The notes beneath the pieces are model-generated. The model was not told the origin of the DNA, made no database searches, and saw only the letters and a list, made by a program, of their open reading frames with translations. This document shows positions 32,538 through 40,862 of a stretch of 54,399 nt of DNA, piece after piece. The stretch is from Defluviicoccus sp. bin129 (GTDB lineage: Bacteria; Pseudomonadota; Alphaproteobacteria; MPNO01), in contig MPNO01000028.1 of NCBI GenBank assembly GCA_002239065.1, forward strand, positions 1 through 54,399, written 5' to 3'. The position numbers and the translations under genes are program-made. Positions within the stretch are counted from its first letter, which is position 1. Each line of letters starts with the position of its first letter.

Positions 32538-33560
32538 TCAGTGGGCGCGGTCCACCGCGAACTCGACGCTTTCCGCCAGGGCGTGCCGGGCGTCGCTTTC
32601 CGGGAAGGCGGCGAGCGCCCCGCGCGCCTTGGCGGCGTAGCCGCGCGCGCCTTCGAGGGTCGCGCGCAGCGCGCCGGTGCGCTCCAGCAGCGCGATGGCC
32701 CGCTTGAGGTCGCCCTTCTTCTGGACCTGGTCCTCCAGCGTGCGGCGCCAGAACGCCTTGCCGTCCTCATCCGCGTCGCGCACCGCGTAGACGATGGGCA
32801 GGGTGACCTTGCCCTCGCGGAAGTCGTCGCCCACCGTCTTGCCGAGCGTCGCCTGCCGGGCCGAGTAGTCGAGCACGTCGTCGACCAGCTGGAAGGCCAT
32901 GCCGAGATTGTGGCCGAAGCGCCTGAGCGCCGCGCGCTCGGCCGCCGGGCGGTCGGCGACGACTGCGCCGATCTCGGCGGCGGCGGCGAACAGCTTGGCG
33001 GTCTTCGCGCGGACCACCTCGAGATAGTCCTCCTCGCCGGTATCGACGTCGTTCGCGGTCATCAGCTGCAGCACCTCGCCCTCGGCGATCACCGAGGACG
33101 CCTCGGACAGGATGGCGAGCACCTCGAGCGAGGCGTCGGCGACCATGAGTTCGAAGGAGCGCGAGAACAGGAAATCGCCGACCAGCACCGAGGCCTGGTT
33201 GCCCCACACCGCGTTGGCGGTCGCCGCGCCGCGGCGCAGATCGCTGGCGTCCACCACGTCGTCATGGAGCAGCGTCGCGGTGTGGATCAGCTCGACGCAG
33301 GCGGCCAGCCCGACATGGCGTTCCCCCGCATAGCCGCACATCCTGGCCGCCGCCAGCGTGATCATCGGGCGCAGCCGCTTGCCGCCGGCCGCGACGATGT
33401 GCCCGGCAAGCTGCGAGACCAGCAGCACCGGGCTCTCCATGCGCTCGACGATGGTGCGGTTGACCGCTTCCATGTCGGGCGCGGTCAGCGCCGTCAGCGC
33501 CTCGAGGGTAGGACGGCGGCGCGGTTCCGTCTTCCGCGCAAGCTCCACGACCACGCTCAC
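32538..33560 (-). CDS. ispB: Polyprenyl diphosphate synthase (octaprenyl-type)
   Basis: A 340-residue trans-isoprenyl diphosphate synthase that makes the ubiquinone side chain. The first Asp-rich motif is LLHDDVVDASDLRRG (DDxxD) and the second is FQLVDDVLDYSA (DDxxD); AAGGKRLRPMITLAAARM, VGDFLFSRSFELMV and GKTVGDDFREGKVTLPIVY also match. The start is uncertain: GTG at 33560 (SVVVELARKTEP) resembles relatives, while a TTG at 33581 is also in frame and neither has a strong ribosome-binding site. It diverges from a DUF2007 gene, with tRNA-Pro just downstream. Confidence 0.92.
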   Translation of the reverse strand: MSVVVELARKTEPRRRPTLEALTALTAPDMEAVNRTIVERMESPVLLVSQLAGHIVAAGGKRLRPMITLAAARMCGYAGERHVGLAACVELIHTATLLHDDVVDASDLRRGAATANAVWGNQASVLVGDFLFSRSFELMVADASLEVLAILSEASSVIAEGEVLQLMTANDVDTGEEDYLEVVRAKTAKLFAAAAEIGAVVADRPAAERAALRRFGHNLGMAFQLVDDVLDYSARQATLGKTVGDDFREGKVTLPIVYAVRDADEDGKAFWRRTLEDQVQKKGDLKRAIALLERTGALRATLEGARGYAAKARGALAAFPESDARHALAESVEFAVDRAH

Positions 33561-33671
33561 CGGCTTTGTCCGCCCCGCCAATTGGTGTTAGACAGTTCGC
33601 CGAACATAGTCGGAGGCCGGTCTGGGTCAAGACGCCGCTCCGGCGAAAGCAAACGATTCCGGGCGGGGGCG

Positions 33672-33896
33672 ATGCGGGAGCTGGTGCGCAGCAACGAGCT
33701 GGTGTTTCTTTCATGGCTCGATGCGGCCTTGCGGGCGGAGGGAATCGATCCGATCCTGCTCGATGTCCATACCAGCGTCCTCGAAGGGTCGACGCTGGCG
33801 ATCCCCCGCCGGATCATGGTCGAGGACGACGACCTCGCCCGCGCCCGGCGTCTGGTGACCGAGGCGGGCGAAGGCCACCGCCTGAGCCCCGGCTGA
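33672..33896 (+). CDS. DUF2007 domain protein
   Basis: A 74-residue protein: MRELVRSNELVFLSWLDAAL, then GIDPILLDVHTSVLEGSTLA and IPRRIMVEDDDLARARRLV. This is the DUF2007 pattern of a small ferredoxin-like fold, possibly signal-transducing. It diverges from ispB and sits four bases before the methyltransferase gene. Confidence 0.85.
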   Translation: MRELVRSNELVFLSWLDAALRAEGIDPILLDVHTSVLEGSTLAIPRRIMVEDDDLARARRLVTEAGEGHRLSPG

Positions 33897-33900
33897 GCGG

Positions 33901-34656
33901 GTGAGCGGCGCCGACCGCCCCGGACCGCTGACCGAGGATCGCCTGCTCGACGGGCGGCTCGTCATCCGCCAGCCGAGGCACGGCTTCCGGGTGGCGATCG
34001 ACAGCGTATTGCTCGCCGCCGCGGTTCCGGCCGGCGCGGGCGAGCGCGTGCTGGAGCCCGGCGCCGGGATCGGCGGACCCGCGCTGATGCTGGCGGCCCG
34101 CGTGGCCGGCTGCCGGGTGGTCGGGTTCGACGCCCAGCGCGCCCTGGTGGGTATCGCCGGCGAGAACATCCGCCTCAACGACATGGTCGAGCGGGTGGAG
34201 ATCATGGTCGGCGACCTGGCGAGCCCGCCCTCCCGCCTCGCGCTCGGCGCCTTCGACCACGTGATGCTGAACCCGCCCTTCCACCCGGCTGGGAGCGCCC
34301 GCAGCCCGGCCGACGCCAGCCGCGCCGCCGCCCATGTCGAGGGGGCGGCCGGGCTCGATGACTGGATCGCCTTCGGGGTCAGCATGCTGCGCGGCATGGG
34401 CACGCTGACCCTGGTCCACCGCGCCGACCGGCTGGCCGGGGTGCTGGCGGCGCTCGACGGGCGCGCCGGCGGCATCGTGGTCTTCCCCCTCTGGCCGCGC
34501 GACGACGGCAGCCCCGCCAAGCGGATCCTGGTGCGGGCGCAGCGCGGCGCCGCGGCCCCGCTGCGCCTCGCCCCGGGCCTCGTCCTGCACGAGGCGGATG
34601 GCGGTTACACGCCCGAGGCCGACCGGGTGCTGCGCGGCGCGGCCCTCGATCTCTGA
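33901..34656 (+). CDS. tRNA1(Val) (adenine-N6)-methyltransferase-like protein
   Basis: A 251-residue SAM-dependent methyltransferase. GFRVAIDSVLLAAAVPAGAG and VLEPGAGIGGPALMLAARVA form the SAM site, GFDAQRALVGIAGENIRLND follows, and the catalytic NPPF motif is in DHVMLNPPFHPAG. This layout matches TrmN6/YfiC-type enzymes that modify A37 of tRNA-Val. It starts at a GTG four bases after the DUF2007 stop. Confidence 0.88.
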   Translation: MSGADRPGPLTEDRLLDGRLVIRQPRHGFRVAIDSVLLAAAVPAGAGERVLEPGAGIGGPALMLAARVAGCRVVGFDAQRALVGIAGENIRLNDMVERVEIMVGDLASPPSRLALGAFDHVMLNPPFHPAGSARSPADASRAAAHVEGAAGLDDWIAFGVSMLRGMGTLTLVHRADRLAGVLAALDGRAGGIVVFPLWPRDDGSPAKRILVRAQRGAAAPLRLAPGLVLHEADGGYTPEADRVLRGAALDL

Positions 34657-34704
34657 CCGTGCGCTCGCTTGGCGAGGGCCGGGCCGGCCTCTATCTATAG
34701 CGCC

Positions 34705-35601
34705 ATGAACGGCGCGGAACCCGTCCCGAAGCCAGCGGAGCCGGCGCGCGGCCGCCGGCGCTCGATCGTCTTCTGGCGCCGCCGCCGGGACGCGCCGCTG
34801 GTCTCGGTGCTCAGGCTCGCCGGCATCATCGGACGGGCCGGTCCGGTCCGCACGGGAAGCGTCACCCTGGCCAACATGGAGCGGGCGATCGACCGCGCCT
34901 TCGCGCCCAGGCGGCTCGCCGCGGTGGCGCTTGCCGTCAATTCGCCCGGCGGCTCGCCGGTGCAGAGCGCGCTGATCGCCCGGCGGATCCGCGCCCGGGC
35001 CGACGAGCGCGGCGTCCCCGTGCTGGCCTTCGCCGAGGACGTCGCGGCGTCGGGCGGCTACTGGCTGGCCTGCGCCGGGGACGAGATCTTCGCCGACGAG
35101 AACTCCATCGTCGGCTCGATCGGCGTGATCGCGGCCGGGTTCGGCTTCGTCGAGGCGATCGCCCGCCACGGCGTCGAGCGCCGGGTGCACACCGCCGGCG
35201 CGCGCAAGGGCATGCTCGACCCGTTCCGGCCGGAGGACCCCGGCGAGGTCGAGCGGCTGCGCGCGGTGCAGCGCGACATGCACGAGAGCTTCATCGCCCA
35301 TGTCCGCCAGCGCCGCGGACGCCGCCTCAAGGGCGCGGACGAAACCCTGTTCTCCGGCGAGTTCTGGAGCGGGCGCCAGGCGATCGCGCTCGGCCTGGTC
35401 GACGGGCTCGGCGATCTGCGCGGCGTGCTGCGCGACCGGTTCGGCGAGCGGGTGCGGATCCGCCCGGTCGCGGTGCGCCGGGGGCTGCGCCGCCGCCTCG
35501 GCCTCGGGCCCGCGGGCGGCGAGATCGACGCCGGCGCGCTCGGCGCCGAGCTCCTCGCGGCGCTCGACGAATGGGCGATGTGGAAGCGCTACGGGCTGTG
35601 A
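34705..35601 (+). CDS. sppA: S49 family signal peptide peptidase (SppA-like)
   Basis: A 298-residue serine protease of the short SppA/SohB type. LAGIIGRAG starts the core, and ALAVNSPGGSPVQSALIARR is the oxyanion segment. The nucleophile is Ser in VAASGGYWLACAGDEIFADE (near residue 115), and the likely Lys is in GARKGMLDPF. GSIGVIAAGFGFVEAI and FSGEFWSGRQAIALGLVDGL are typical. No clear N-terminal membrane anchor is seen; it begins with a proline/arginine-rich tail. The ATG at 34705 is preferred over an in-frame one 12 codons upstream. SppA cleaves leftover signal peptides. Confidence 0.88.
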   Translation: MNGAEPVPKPAEPARGRRRSIVFWRRRRDAPLVSVLRLAGIIGRAGPVRTGSVTLANMERAIDRAFAPRRLAAVALAVNSPGGSPVQSALIARRIRARADERGVPVLAFAEDVAASGGYWLACAGDEIFADENSIVGSIGVIAAGFGFVEAIARHGVERRVHTAGARKGMLDPFRPEDPGEVERLRAVQRDMHESFIAHVRQRRGRRLKGADETLFSGEFWSGRQAIALGLVDGLGDLRGVLRDRFGERVRIRPVAVRRGLRRRLGLGPAGGEIDAGALGAELLAALDEWAMWKRYGL

Positions 35602-35653
35602 TCCGGCAGGGCCGTGGCTTGACTGTCCGCCGCGCCGGGCGCCAAATGGCGCC

Positions 35654-35887
35654 ATGTTCGGGTTCAGCCTGTCCAAGCTGCTCGTGCTCGCCGCGCTGAT
35701 CGCGGCGGCGTGGTACGGCCTGCGCTGGCTCCAGCGCTGGCAGCGGATGCAGGGCGAGGCGGAACGCGACCGGGTCCGGGACAGCCAGGCGCCGTCGTCG
35801 CAGGACCTGGTCGCCTGCACCCGGTGCGGCGTCTTCGTCTCGGCCGAGACCAGGCCCTCCTGCGACCGCGCCGACTGCCCGCTGTGA
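35654..35887 (+). CDS. PP0621-like small membrane protein
   Basis: A 77-residue protein with one N-terminal membrane segment (KLLVLAALIAAAWYGLRWL) and a C-terminal cysteine region CTRCGVFVSAETRPSCDRAD that may bind a metal. The layout matches the PP0621 family. It follows sppA by 52 bases. Function unknown. Confidence 0.75.
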   Translation: MFGFSLSKLLVLAALIAAAWYGLRWLQRWQRMQGEAERDRVRDSQAPSSQDLVACTRCGVFVSAETRPSCDRADCPL

Positions 35888-35912
35888 GCGCGTGTCCGGG
35901 CGGTAAATCCGC

Positions 35913-36026
35913 CTGTTGTATATCTGCAACAGTAGCGGAGCATTAGCGCGGCGGATTCGCCGCCCCGGTTGCGGCGACGCGGGATTTGCCCTATCAAACA
36001 AACGCTCGGGCACCAGCCCGTGCCCG
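35913..36026 (+). promoter_or_regulatory. Structured leader upstream of the porin gene
   Basis: Three hairpins lie in the 186-base gap before the porin: CTGTTG/CAACAG (35913-35932, loop 8), GCGGCG/CGCCGC (35948-35963, loop 4) and CGGGCAC/GTGCCCG (36007-36026, loop 6). Together they could mark the promoter and operator region and a structured mRNA leader. Confidence 0.4.
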
Positions 36027-36073
36027 GGCCTTGCCGCGCGGTTGCGGCGAAGCATTAACTCCATGGAGGGGCT

Positions 36074-37192
36074 ATGAAGAAGCAACTATTGGCCGGTACG
36101 GCTATTGTCGCCGCGAGCGTACTCATCGCGGGCGGCGCAGTCGCGGCCGACAAGAAGATGATGAAGCCGTCGATTTCGGTAGGCGGCTACTACGAGGCCG
36201 TCGTCGGCGGCATTCTCGACGAGGATACGGGTGCGGATACCACGGCGCTCGATACCAGAACCGATGCCGAGATCTACTTCAATGGCAAGGCTTCGCTCGA
36301 CAACGGCATGAAGATCAGCACCAACGTCCAGCTCGAGAGCCAGAATAACCATAGTCAGGCCATAGGCCGCGGCAGCGGTACTGTTGGTGACCCGATCGAC
36401 GAGTATTCCATCTCGATTTCGGGTTCGTTCGGCAAGATCATCCTCGGCGGCACCGGCGGTGCGCCGGTCAAGATGCTGACCGGGATGAGCGGCTCTTGGG
36501 CGACCGGCGTCGGCGAGAGCCTCAGCTTCGACGACGCCTGGGTGCCGAGCGTAGGCACGAGTGGGGGGCAATTCCACCGAATTGCCCATTCGCGTCTGGA
36601 CACCGGCGATGCGGAGAAGGCTACCTACATCTCTCCGAAATTCGGCGGCTTTCAGGTCGGCATGACCTACTCGCCGCGCCGCGCGAACCATGACGACAAC
36701 GTGCGGCCCGACACCACGAACCAGCCGCATGACGGTCTCGAAGGGGCGGTCAGCTATTCCGGTAAGTTCGGCGATGTCGGCTTCGCCGTCGGCGCCGGCA
36801 TGACGGCGTATCAGGGTGGCACTGCCGGCGGCGCCGCCAACACAGACTTGAGCGACTGGCTGGTTGCGGCCCGCCTCGACTTCGGGGGCGGATTCCGTGT
36901 GTCGGCTGCTCACAAGCGGACGACCGACGACAACGAAATGAACCAAGCCGCGCTCACCGATATCGGCGTGCGCTTCGTGACCGGCGCGAACAGTTTCAGC
37001 CTCGCCGGCATGCACGGCGAGTTGGACGTGGGCGACGCCAGCCATACGAAGGTCATGGGCAGCTATGCCCGTGCGCTCGGCCCCGGCACGAAGGTTAACC
37101 TGAACCTGCTGTGGAACGAGTCCGAGAACCGGGCCGGCACCGCGCAGAACAGCGGCCTCGCCGGCATCGTCGGCATCAGGGTGAACTTCTAG
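36074..37192 (+). CDS. Gram-negative porin
   Basis: A 372-residue outer-membrane porin. Signal peptide LLAGTAIVAASVLIAGGAVA ends before ADKKMM. Alternating beta-strand text such as ISVGGYYEAVVGG, GMKISTNVQLESQ, YSISISGSFGKIILGG and GEGAVSYSGKFGDVGFAVGA-like segments (EGAVSYSGKFGDVGF) runs through it, and the last residues are GIVGIRVNF, with the terminal Phe recognised by the BAM machinery. Codon use is less GC-rich than in neighbours, as is common for very highly expressed genes. A long structured leader precedes it and a strong intrinsic terminator follows, so it is its own transcription unit. Confidence 0.9.
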   Translation: MKKQLLAGTAIVAASVLIAGGAVAADKKMMKPSISVGGYYEAVVGGILDEDTGADTTALDTRTDAEIYFNGKASLDNGMKISTNVQLESQNNHSQAIGRGSGTVGDPIDEYSISISGSFGKIILGGTGGAPVKMLTGMSGSWATGVGESLSFDDAWVPSVGTSGGQFHRIAHSRLDTGDAEKATYISPKFGGFQVGMTYSPRRANHDDNVRPDTTNQPHDGLEGAVSYSGKFGDVGFAVGAGMTAYQGGTAGGAANTDLSDWLVAARLDFGGGFRVSAAHKRTTDDNEMNQAALTDIGVRFVTGANSFSLAGMHGELDVGDASHTKVMGSYARALGPGTKVNLNLLWNESENRAGTAQNSGLAGIVGIRVNF

Positions 37193-37242
37193 CGTCCGAC
37201 ACTTTTTCGGGACCGGCTCCGCCGGCCCCGGAGACACTTTCG

Positions 37243-37271
37243 AAGGGCGGCGCGAGCCGCCCTTTCTTTTT
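37243..37271 (+). terminator. Intrinsic terminator of the porin gene
   Basis: AAGGGCGGC-GCGA-GCCGCCCTT forms a perfect 9-bp stem with a GNRA-type tetraloop. It is followed by TTCTTTTT and lies about 50 bases after the porin stop. Confidence 0.9.
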
Positions 37272-37280
37272 GCCCGCCCG

Positions 37281-37724
37281 TCACCGCGCGCCGGCGACCA
37301 TCTCCGCCGCGGCCGCGACTATCCGCCTTGTCTCGTCCCACATCGGGATGGCGGCGAGCGCGTCGCGGCCGACCCAGCGCACCGCCGCCGCGTCGCTCCC
37401 CGCGCGCGCCTCGCCGGAGACCCAGCGGGCGGCGAAGTCGACCAGGGTGTAGTGGTATCTGGCCCGCCCTTCGGCGTCGCGGGTGATGCCGTCGACGACG
37501 TCGACGAGGCCGACGATCTCGACCGCGAGCCCGGTCTCCTCGGCGACCTCGCGGAGCGCCGCCTCGCGCACCGTCTCGCCGATCTCCTGCGCCCCGCCCG
37601 GGATGCTCCAGCGGTCCGACACCGGCGGCTTGGCGCGCCTGATCAGCAGCACGTCGGAACCGCGCAAGACCGCCACGCCGACGCCGACGAACGGCCGCTC
37701 GGGGTAGAGCCGGTCGTCGGTCAT
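37281..37724 (-). CDS. NUDIX hydrolase
   Basis: A 147-residue NUDIX protein. The Nudix box reads GAQEIGETVREAALREVAEE then TGL (G-x5-E-x7-REUxEExGU), giving the Mg-binding Glu set. N-terminal VGVGVAVLRGSDVLLIRRAK and WSIPGGAQEIGE fit ADP-ribose or nucleoside-diphosphate pyrophosphatases. It converges on the porin terminator and lies 16 bases after the next minus-strand gene. Confidence 0.9.
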   Translation of the reverse strand: MTDDRLYPERPFVGVGVAVLRGSDVLLIRRAKPPVSDRWSIPGGAQEIGETVREAALREVAEETGLAVEIVGLVDVVDGITRDAEGRARYHYTLVDFAARWVSGEARAGSDAAAVRWVGRDALAAIPMWDETRRIVAAAAEMVAGAR

Positions 37725-37740
37725 CGCGCCGCCCCGCGTA

Positions 37741-38340
37741 TCACCCCGCCAGGTGCTTGGACGGGTCCCAGCCGCTTCGCGCGAGATGGCGCTCGCCGAA
37801 CGCGACCGGGCGGTCCTCCAGCGGGGTCGCCATGGTGTCGTTCCAGCGGTTGAGCCAGCCGAACAGGCACACCACCCCGACCAGCTCGACGATCTGGTCC
37901 TCGTCGAAATGGCGTTTGAGCGCGACCATGTCCGCGTCGGTGACCGCGTTGGGCACCGCGCCCGCCGACTGGGCCATGCGCAGCGCGGCGCGCTCGGCTT
38001 CGGTGAACAGCGGGCTGGTTTCGTATTCGAAGATCGCCTCGATCCTGTCCGCCTCCACGCCGTCCACCTCGACCGCGGCGCTCGCCGTGTGGGCCGAGCA
38101 GTACTGGCAGCCGGCCGAGCGGCTCGCCATGTAGGCCAGCATCCGCTTGAGCCCGAGCGGCGCCTTGCCGGGAACCCCGATCACCTCGCGCGACAGGCGG
38201 GAGAAGGCGCGCAGCATCCCGGGCGAGCGCGCCATCACGAAGAAGCTGTTGGGGACGAAGCCGAGCGCCTGCTCGGCGCGCGCGAACACATCCTCGAGCT
38301 CCGGCGCGTCCCCGCGCTCGCGCGGCGTGATCCTGGGCAT
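37741..38340 (-). CDS. Carboxymuconolactone decarboxylase/AhpD-family protein
   Basis: A 199-residue all-helical protein. The redox site is intact: SAGCQYCSAHTASAAVEV (C-x-x-C-x-x-H arrangement), unlike the homologue at 19823. N-terminal EDVFARAEQALGFVPNSFFV is typical of peroxidase-related CMD proteins. The ATG at 38340 has GGAGGAG upstream. It may reduce organic peroxides or act as a decarboxylase. It is the first gene of a two-gene unit with the NUDIX hydrolase. Confidence 0.85.
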   Translation of the reverse strand: MPRITPRERGDAPELEDVFARAEQALGFVPNSFFVMARSPGMLRAFSRLSREVIGVPGKAPLGLKRMLAYMASRSAGCQYCSAHTASAAVEVDGVEADRIEAIFEYETSPLFTEAERAALRMAQSAGAVPNAVTDADMVALKRHFDEDQIVELVGVVCLFGWLNRWNDTMATPLEDRPVAFGERHLARSGWDPSKHLAG

Positions 38341-38414
38341 GGCGGCTCCTCCCGGTTTCGGTGGGCGAATATAGCGCCCCGCTGCGGGAGTTGGCGCGCA
38401 ATCGCACGACATCC

Positions 38415-38432
38415 CCGCCACGTCATGGCCGG
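38415..38432 (+). repeat. Short dispersed intergenic repeat, copy 3
   Basis: CCGCCACGTCATGGCCGG, identical to 13322-13339. It sits immediately before the large hairpin repeat block. Confidence 0.6.
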
Positions 38433-38563
38433 CCCCCCCTCGTCATTTCGACGGAGCCCGGACTCGATCCGGGGCGGAGCCGTGCGGGCGCGGCGCCCCC
38501 TCGTCATTTCGACGGACCCCGGACTCGATCCGGGGCGGAGCCGTGCGCAGCACGGCGCCACCC

Positions 38564-38677
38564 CCTCGTCATTTCGACCGGAGCCGTGCGTCAGCACGGC
38601 GGAGTGGAGAAACCTCGTCCCCATGGGCGGGGAGGTTTCTCCACTTCGCGCTACGCGCTCCGGTCGAAATGACGAGG
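38564..38677. repeat. Large perfect-arm inverted repeat within locus 1
   Basis: A 21-base arm at 38564-38584 pairs perfectly with 38657-38677. Inside it, AGTGGAGAAACCTC at 38603-38616 pairs with 38632-38645, and CCGTGC/GCACGG closes a side hairpin at 38584-38599. RNA or DNA could fold into a branched structure. Confidence 0.8.
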
Positions 38678-38848
38678 AGGGGCAGGCGGGCGCGAGGTTT
38701 CTCCACTTCGCGCTACGCGCTCCGGTCGAAATGACGAGGAGGGGCAGGCGGGCGCGAGGTTTCTCCACTCCGCGCTGCGCGCTCCGGTCGAAATGACGAG
38801 GGAGGTTTCTGCACTCCGCGCTGCGGCGCTCCGGTCGAAATGACGACA
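38632..38848 (+). repeat. Tandem 62-base repeat
   Basis: Units beginning GAGGTTTCTCCACT start at 38632, 38694 and 38756, with a period of exactly 62 bases, and a shortened fourth begins at 38802. Each unit contains the CGAAATGACG half of the inverted repeat plus a GGAGGGGCAGGCGGGCGC spacer. Confidence 0.8.
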
Positions 38849-38944
38849 CGGTATCGGCAGGCGGGCCTGTCCGCCGGAACCGGGGCGATGGCGCGCGCCC
38901 GGCTGGATGGATAGGTTGGGCGACCGATGGCGGGGAGGGAAGCG

Positions 38945-39316
38945 ATGGTGCGCAGCGAACTCGTGGGAACCTGGCGGCTTGCCGATTACCGGCTCACCGC
39001 CGCGGACGGGACGGTGTCCAAGCCCTGGGCCGACGCAAGAGGCTACATCTTCTACGCCGCCGACGGCCACATGTCGTGCTCGGTGGAGCGGCCGGACGGC
39101 GGCGGCGGGGTCGACCACCTGACCTATTGCGGCCTGCTCGAGTGCCTCGACGGGGAGAACCTGCATACCATCGAGATGAGCTCGCGCGCCGATCTCCGCG
39201 GCACGAAACAACGCCGCGGGGTCAGGATCGAGGGCGACAGGATGACGCTCACCGCCGAGCCCAGCATCGCCTACGGTCCGGGCTCGAAGGCGGAAATCGT
39301 CTGGAAACGGGCGTAG
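38945..39316 (+). CDS. Lipocalin-like domain protein
   Basis: A 123-residue small beta-barrel-type protein: ELVGTWRLADYRLTAADG at the N terminus, then DARGYIFYAADGHMSCSVER and KAEIVWKRA at the end, the pattern of the lipocalin-like family found in many Proteobacteria. The ATG at 38945 is chosen because GGGGAGGGA lies just ahead; another ATG six codons upstream has no such site. It has no clear partner and lies directly after the repeat block. Confidence 0.75.
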   Translation: MVRSELVGTWRLADYRLTAADGTVSKPWADARGYIFYAADGHMSCSVERPDGGGGVDHLTYCGLLECLDGENLHTIEMSSRADLRGTKQRRGVRIEGDRMTLTAEPSIAYGPGSKAEIVWKRA

Positions 39317-39420
39317 GGCGGGCCCGACGAATTTGCCCTGCCGCACGGCTTGCAACGGCATGGCTGTGCTGGCAGTTTAGCGCCTCTTCGACCATTTCCA
39401 TGAACCTGCGGGAGGACCTT

Positions 39421-40740
39421 ATGAAGCATGGACAGGGGAGAACTGCGGTCTTGCTTGCGAGCGTGGCCGGCGTGGCACTGGTTGCCGGCGCCGCGACCGC
39501 GCAGACCGTCAAGATGGGCATCCCCACGTTTCTCACCGGCGCCGGGGCTCCGGCCTTCGGCATCCCGGCGAAAGAAGGCGTCGAACTGATCATCCGCGGG
39601 ATCAACAACGGCGAGCTTCCGGCGCCCTATAACAGCGTCGGCCTGGCCGGGCGCAAGATCGAGCCGCTGATCTACGACGAGGCCGGCGGCGGCACCAAGC
39701 AGGTCACCGAGCTGCGCAACAAGGTGCAGAAGGACGGCGTCGACCTGGTGGTCGGCTACATCTCGTCGGGCACCTGCGCCGCGGTGGCGCGCGTCGCCGA
39801 GGAGGTCAAGGTCCTCACCCTGCTGACGGTCTGCGGTACGCCGCGGGTCTTCGAGGAGCTGGTGAAGAAGCCGAAATACCTGTTCCGCACGATGAGCCAC
39901 GGCACCGGCAACAACACGGGTGCGGCGCGCTATATCTCGTCGAAGTTCCCCGAGCTGCTCAAGGACGGCTTCATCGGGCTCAACCAGAACTACGCCTGGG
40001 GGCAGGATTCCTGGCGCGACTTCAATCTCGCGATGAAAATCGTGGCGCCCGACGCCAAGGCGGCCAAGAAGCAGCAATTCCCCAAGCTGTTCTCCGGCCA
40101 GTACGGCTCCGAGATCTCGGCGCTGCTGCGGGCCAAGCCCAAGGTGGTCCATTCCAGCTTCTGGGGCGGCGATCTCGAAGCGTTCATCGCCCAGGCCAAT
40201 GCGCGCGGGCTGTTCAAGCGCAAGACCTTCATCCTGACGGTCGGCGAGACGGTCGCCTATCGTCTGGGCAAGAAATTCCCCGAGGGCCAGATCGTCGGCA
40301 CGCGGGGGCCCTACGGGATGTACGCGGTGGATAACAAGTCGCCGCTCAACCAGTGGTTCCAGAAGGAATTCCGCAAGACCTACGGCTCGCCGCCGGCGCA
40401 GCCCGCCTACCAGTACGCGCAGGGCATCCTCGGCGCCAAATACGCCTATGACAAGGCGATGAAGGACAATGGCGGCAAGTTCCCGACCACGGACCAGGTC
40501 ATCAAGGCGCTCGAAGGCGCGACCTACACGTCGCTCGCCGGGACGGTGAGGATGGCGCTGAGCCACGGCCACCAGGCGGTCACCGAGGACCGCTGGGGCG
40601 TCACCGCCTGGGACGAGAAAAGGGGCGAGATGGTGGTCAGGGACGTCGTCGTGTTCCCGCCTGACTGCGTGAATCCGCCGGACGGGGTGGAGTCCGTGCC
40701 CTGGCTCGAGGGCGGCATGAAGGGCGCGAAGTGCGGCTGA
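39421..40740 (+). CDS. Branched-chain-type ABC transporter substrate-binding protein 1
   Basis: A 439-residue periplasmic binding protein (LivK-like fold). Signal peptide AVLLASVAGVALVAGAATAQ. The body has MGIPTFLTGAGAPAFGIPAK, VVGYISSGTCAAVARVAEEV, NQNYAWGQDSWRDFNLAMKI and KPKVVHSSFWGGDLEAFIAQ. It is a paralogue of the protein at 44363. Ligands of this family include branched-chain amino acids, amides and aromatic acids; the ligand here is unknown. GGGAGG precedes the ATG. A hairpin follows the stop, then the permeases. Confidence 0.9.
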   Translation: MKHGQGRTAVLLASVAGVALVAGAATAQTVKMGIPTFLTGAGAPAFGIPAKEGVELIIRGINNGELPAPYNSVGLAGRKIEPLIYDEAGGGTKQVTELRNKVQKDGVDLVVGYISSGTCAAVARVAEEVKVLTLLTVCGTPRVFEELVKKPKYLFRTMSHGTGNNTGAARYISSKFPELLKDGFIGLNQNYAWGQDSWRDFNLAMKIVAPDAKAAKKQQFPKLFSGQYGSEISALLRAKPKVVHSSFWGGDLEAFIAQANARGLFKRKTFILTVGETVAYRLGKKFPEGQIVGTRGPYGMYAVDNKSPLNQWFQKEFRKTYGSPPAQPAYQYAQGILGAKYAYDKAMKDNGGKFPTTDQVIKALEGATYTSLAGTVRMALSHGHQAVTEDRWGVTAWDEKRGEMVVRDVVVFPPDCVNPPDGVESVPWLEGGMKGAKCG

Positions 40741-40772
40741 GCACGCCCTAGCTCCAACCCGGCAACGAACGG

Positions 40773-40799
40773 TCCGGGCGCTGGCGAACGGCGCCCGGA
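40773..40799 (+). promoter_or_regulatory. Intergenic hairpin after binding protein 1
   Basis: TCCGGGCGC-TGGCGAACG-GCGCCCGGA is a 9-bp perfect stem between the binding protein and permease genes, without a T run. It probably stabilises the upstream mRNA or partly attenuates read-through. Confidence 0.5.
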
Positions 40800-40862
40800 A
40801 CTTCGTTCGCCCCTCCGCACACGACTTGCCGGAACCGCGTTTCCGCTAACGGGATCGGACCG

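Larger units (their letters stand above)
38441..38848. repeat. Hairpin-forming intergenic repeat block, locus 1
   Basis: This 604-base gap (38341-38944) carries no gene but several copies of one repeat family. CGTCATTTCG begins at 38441, 38502 and 38567, and its complement CGAAATGACG ends at 38674, 38736, 38798 and 38845. The first two units contain CCxGGACTCGATCCGGGG, itself a small hairpin. The same family recurs at 49040-49285. Confidence 0.85.

Noticed and set aside
38441..38848. CRISPR array
   Set aside because: Repeat units are palindromic, face both ways, and spacers are near-identical (the 62-base unit is a true tandem repeat); no cas genes are near.
38361..38849. Several short open frames within the repeat block
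   Set aside because: They are translations of the repeat itself on either strand, without ribosome-binding sites or domains.
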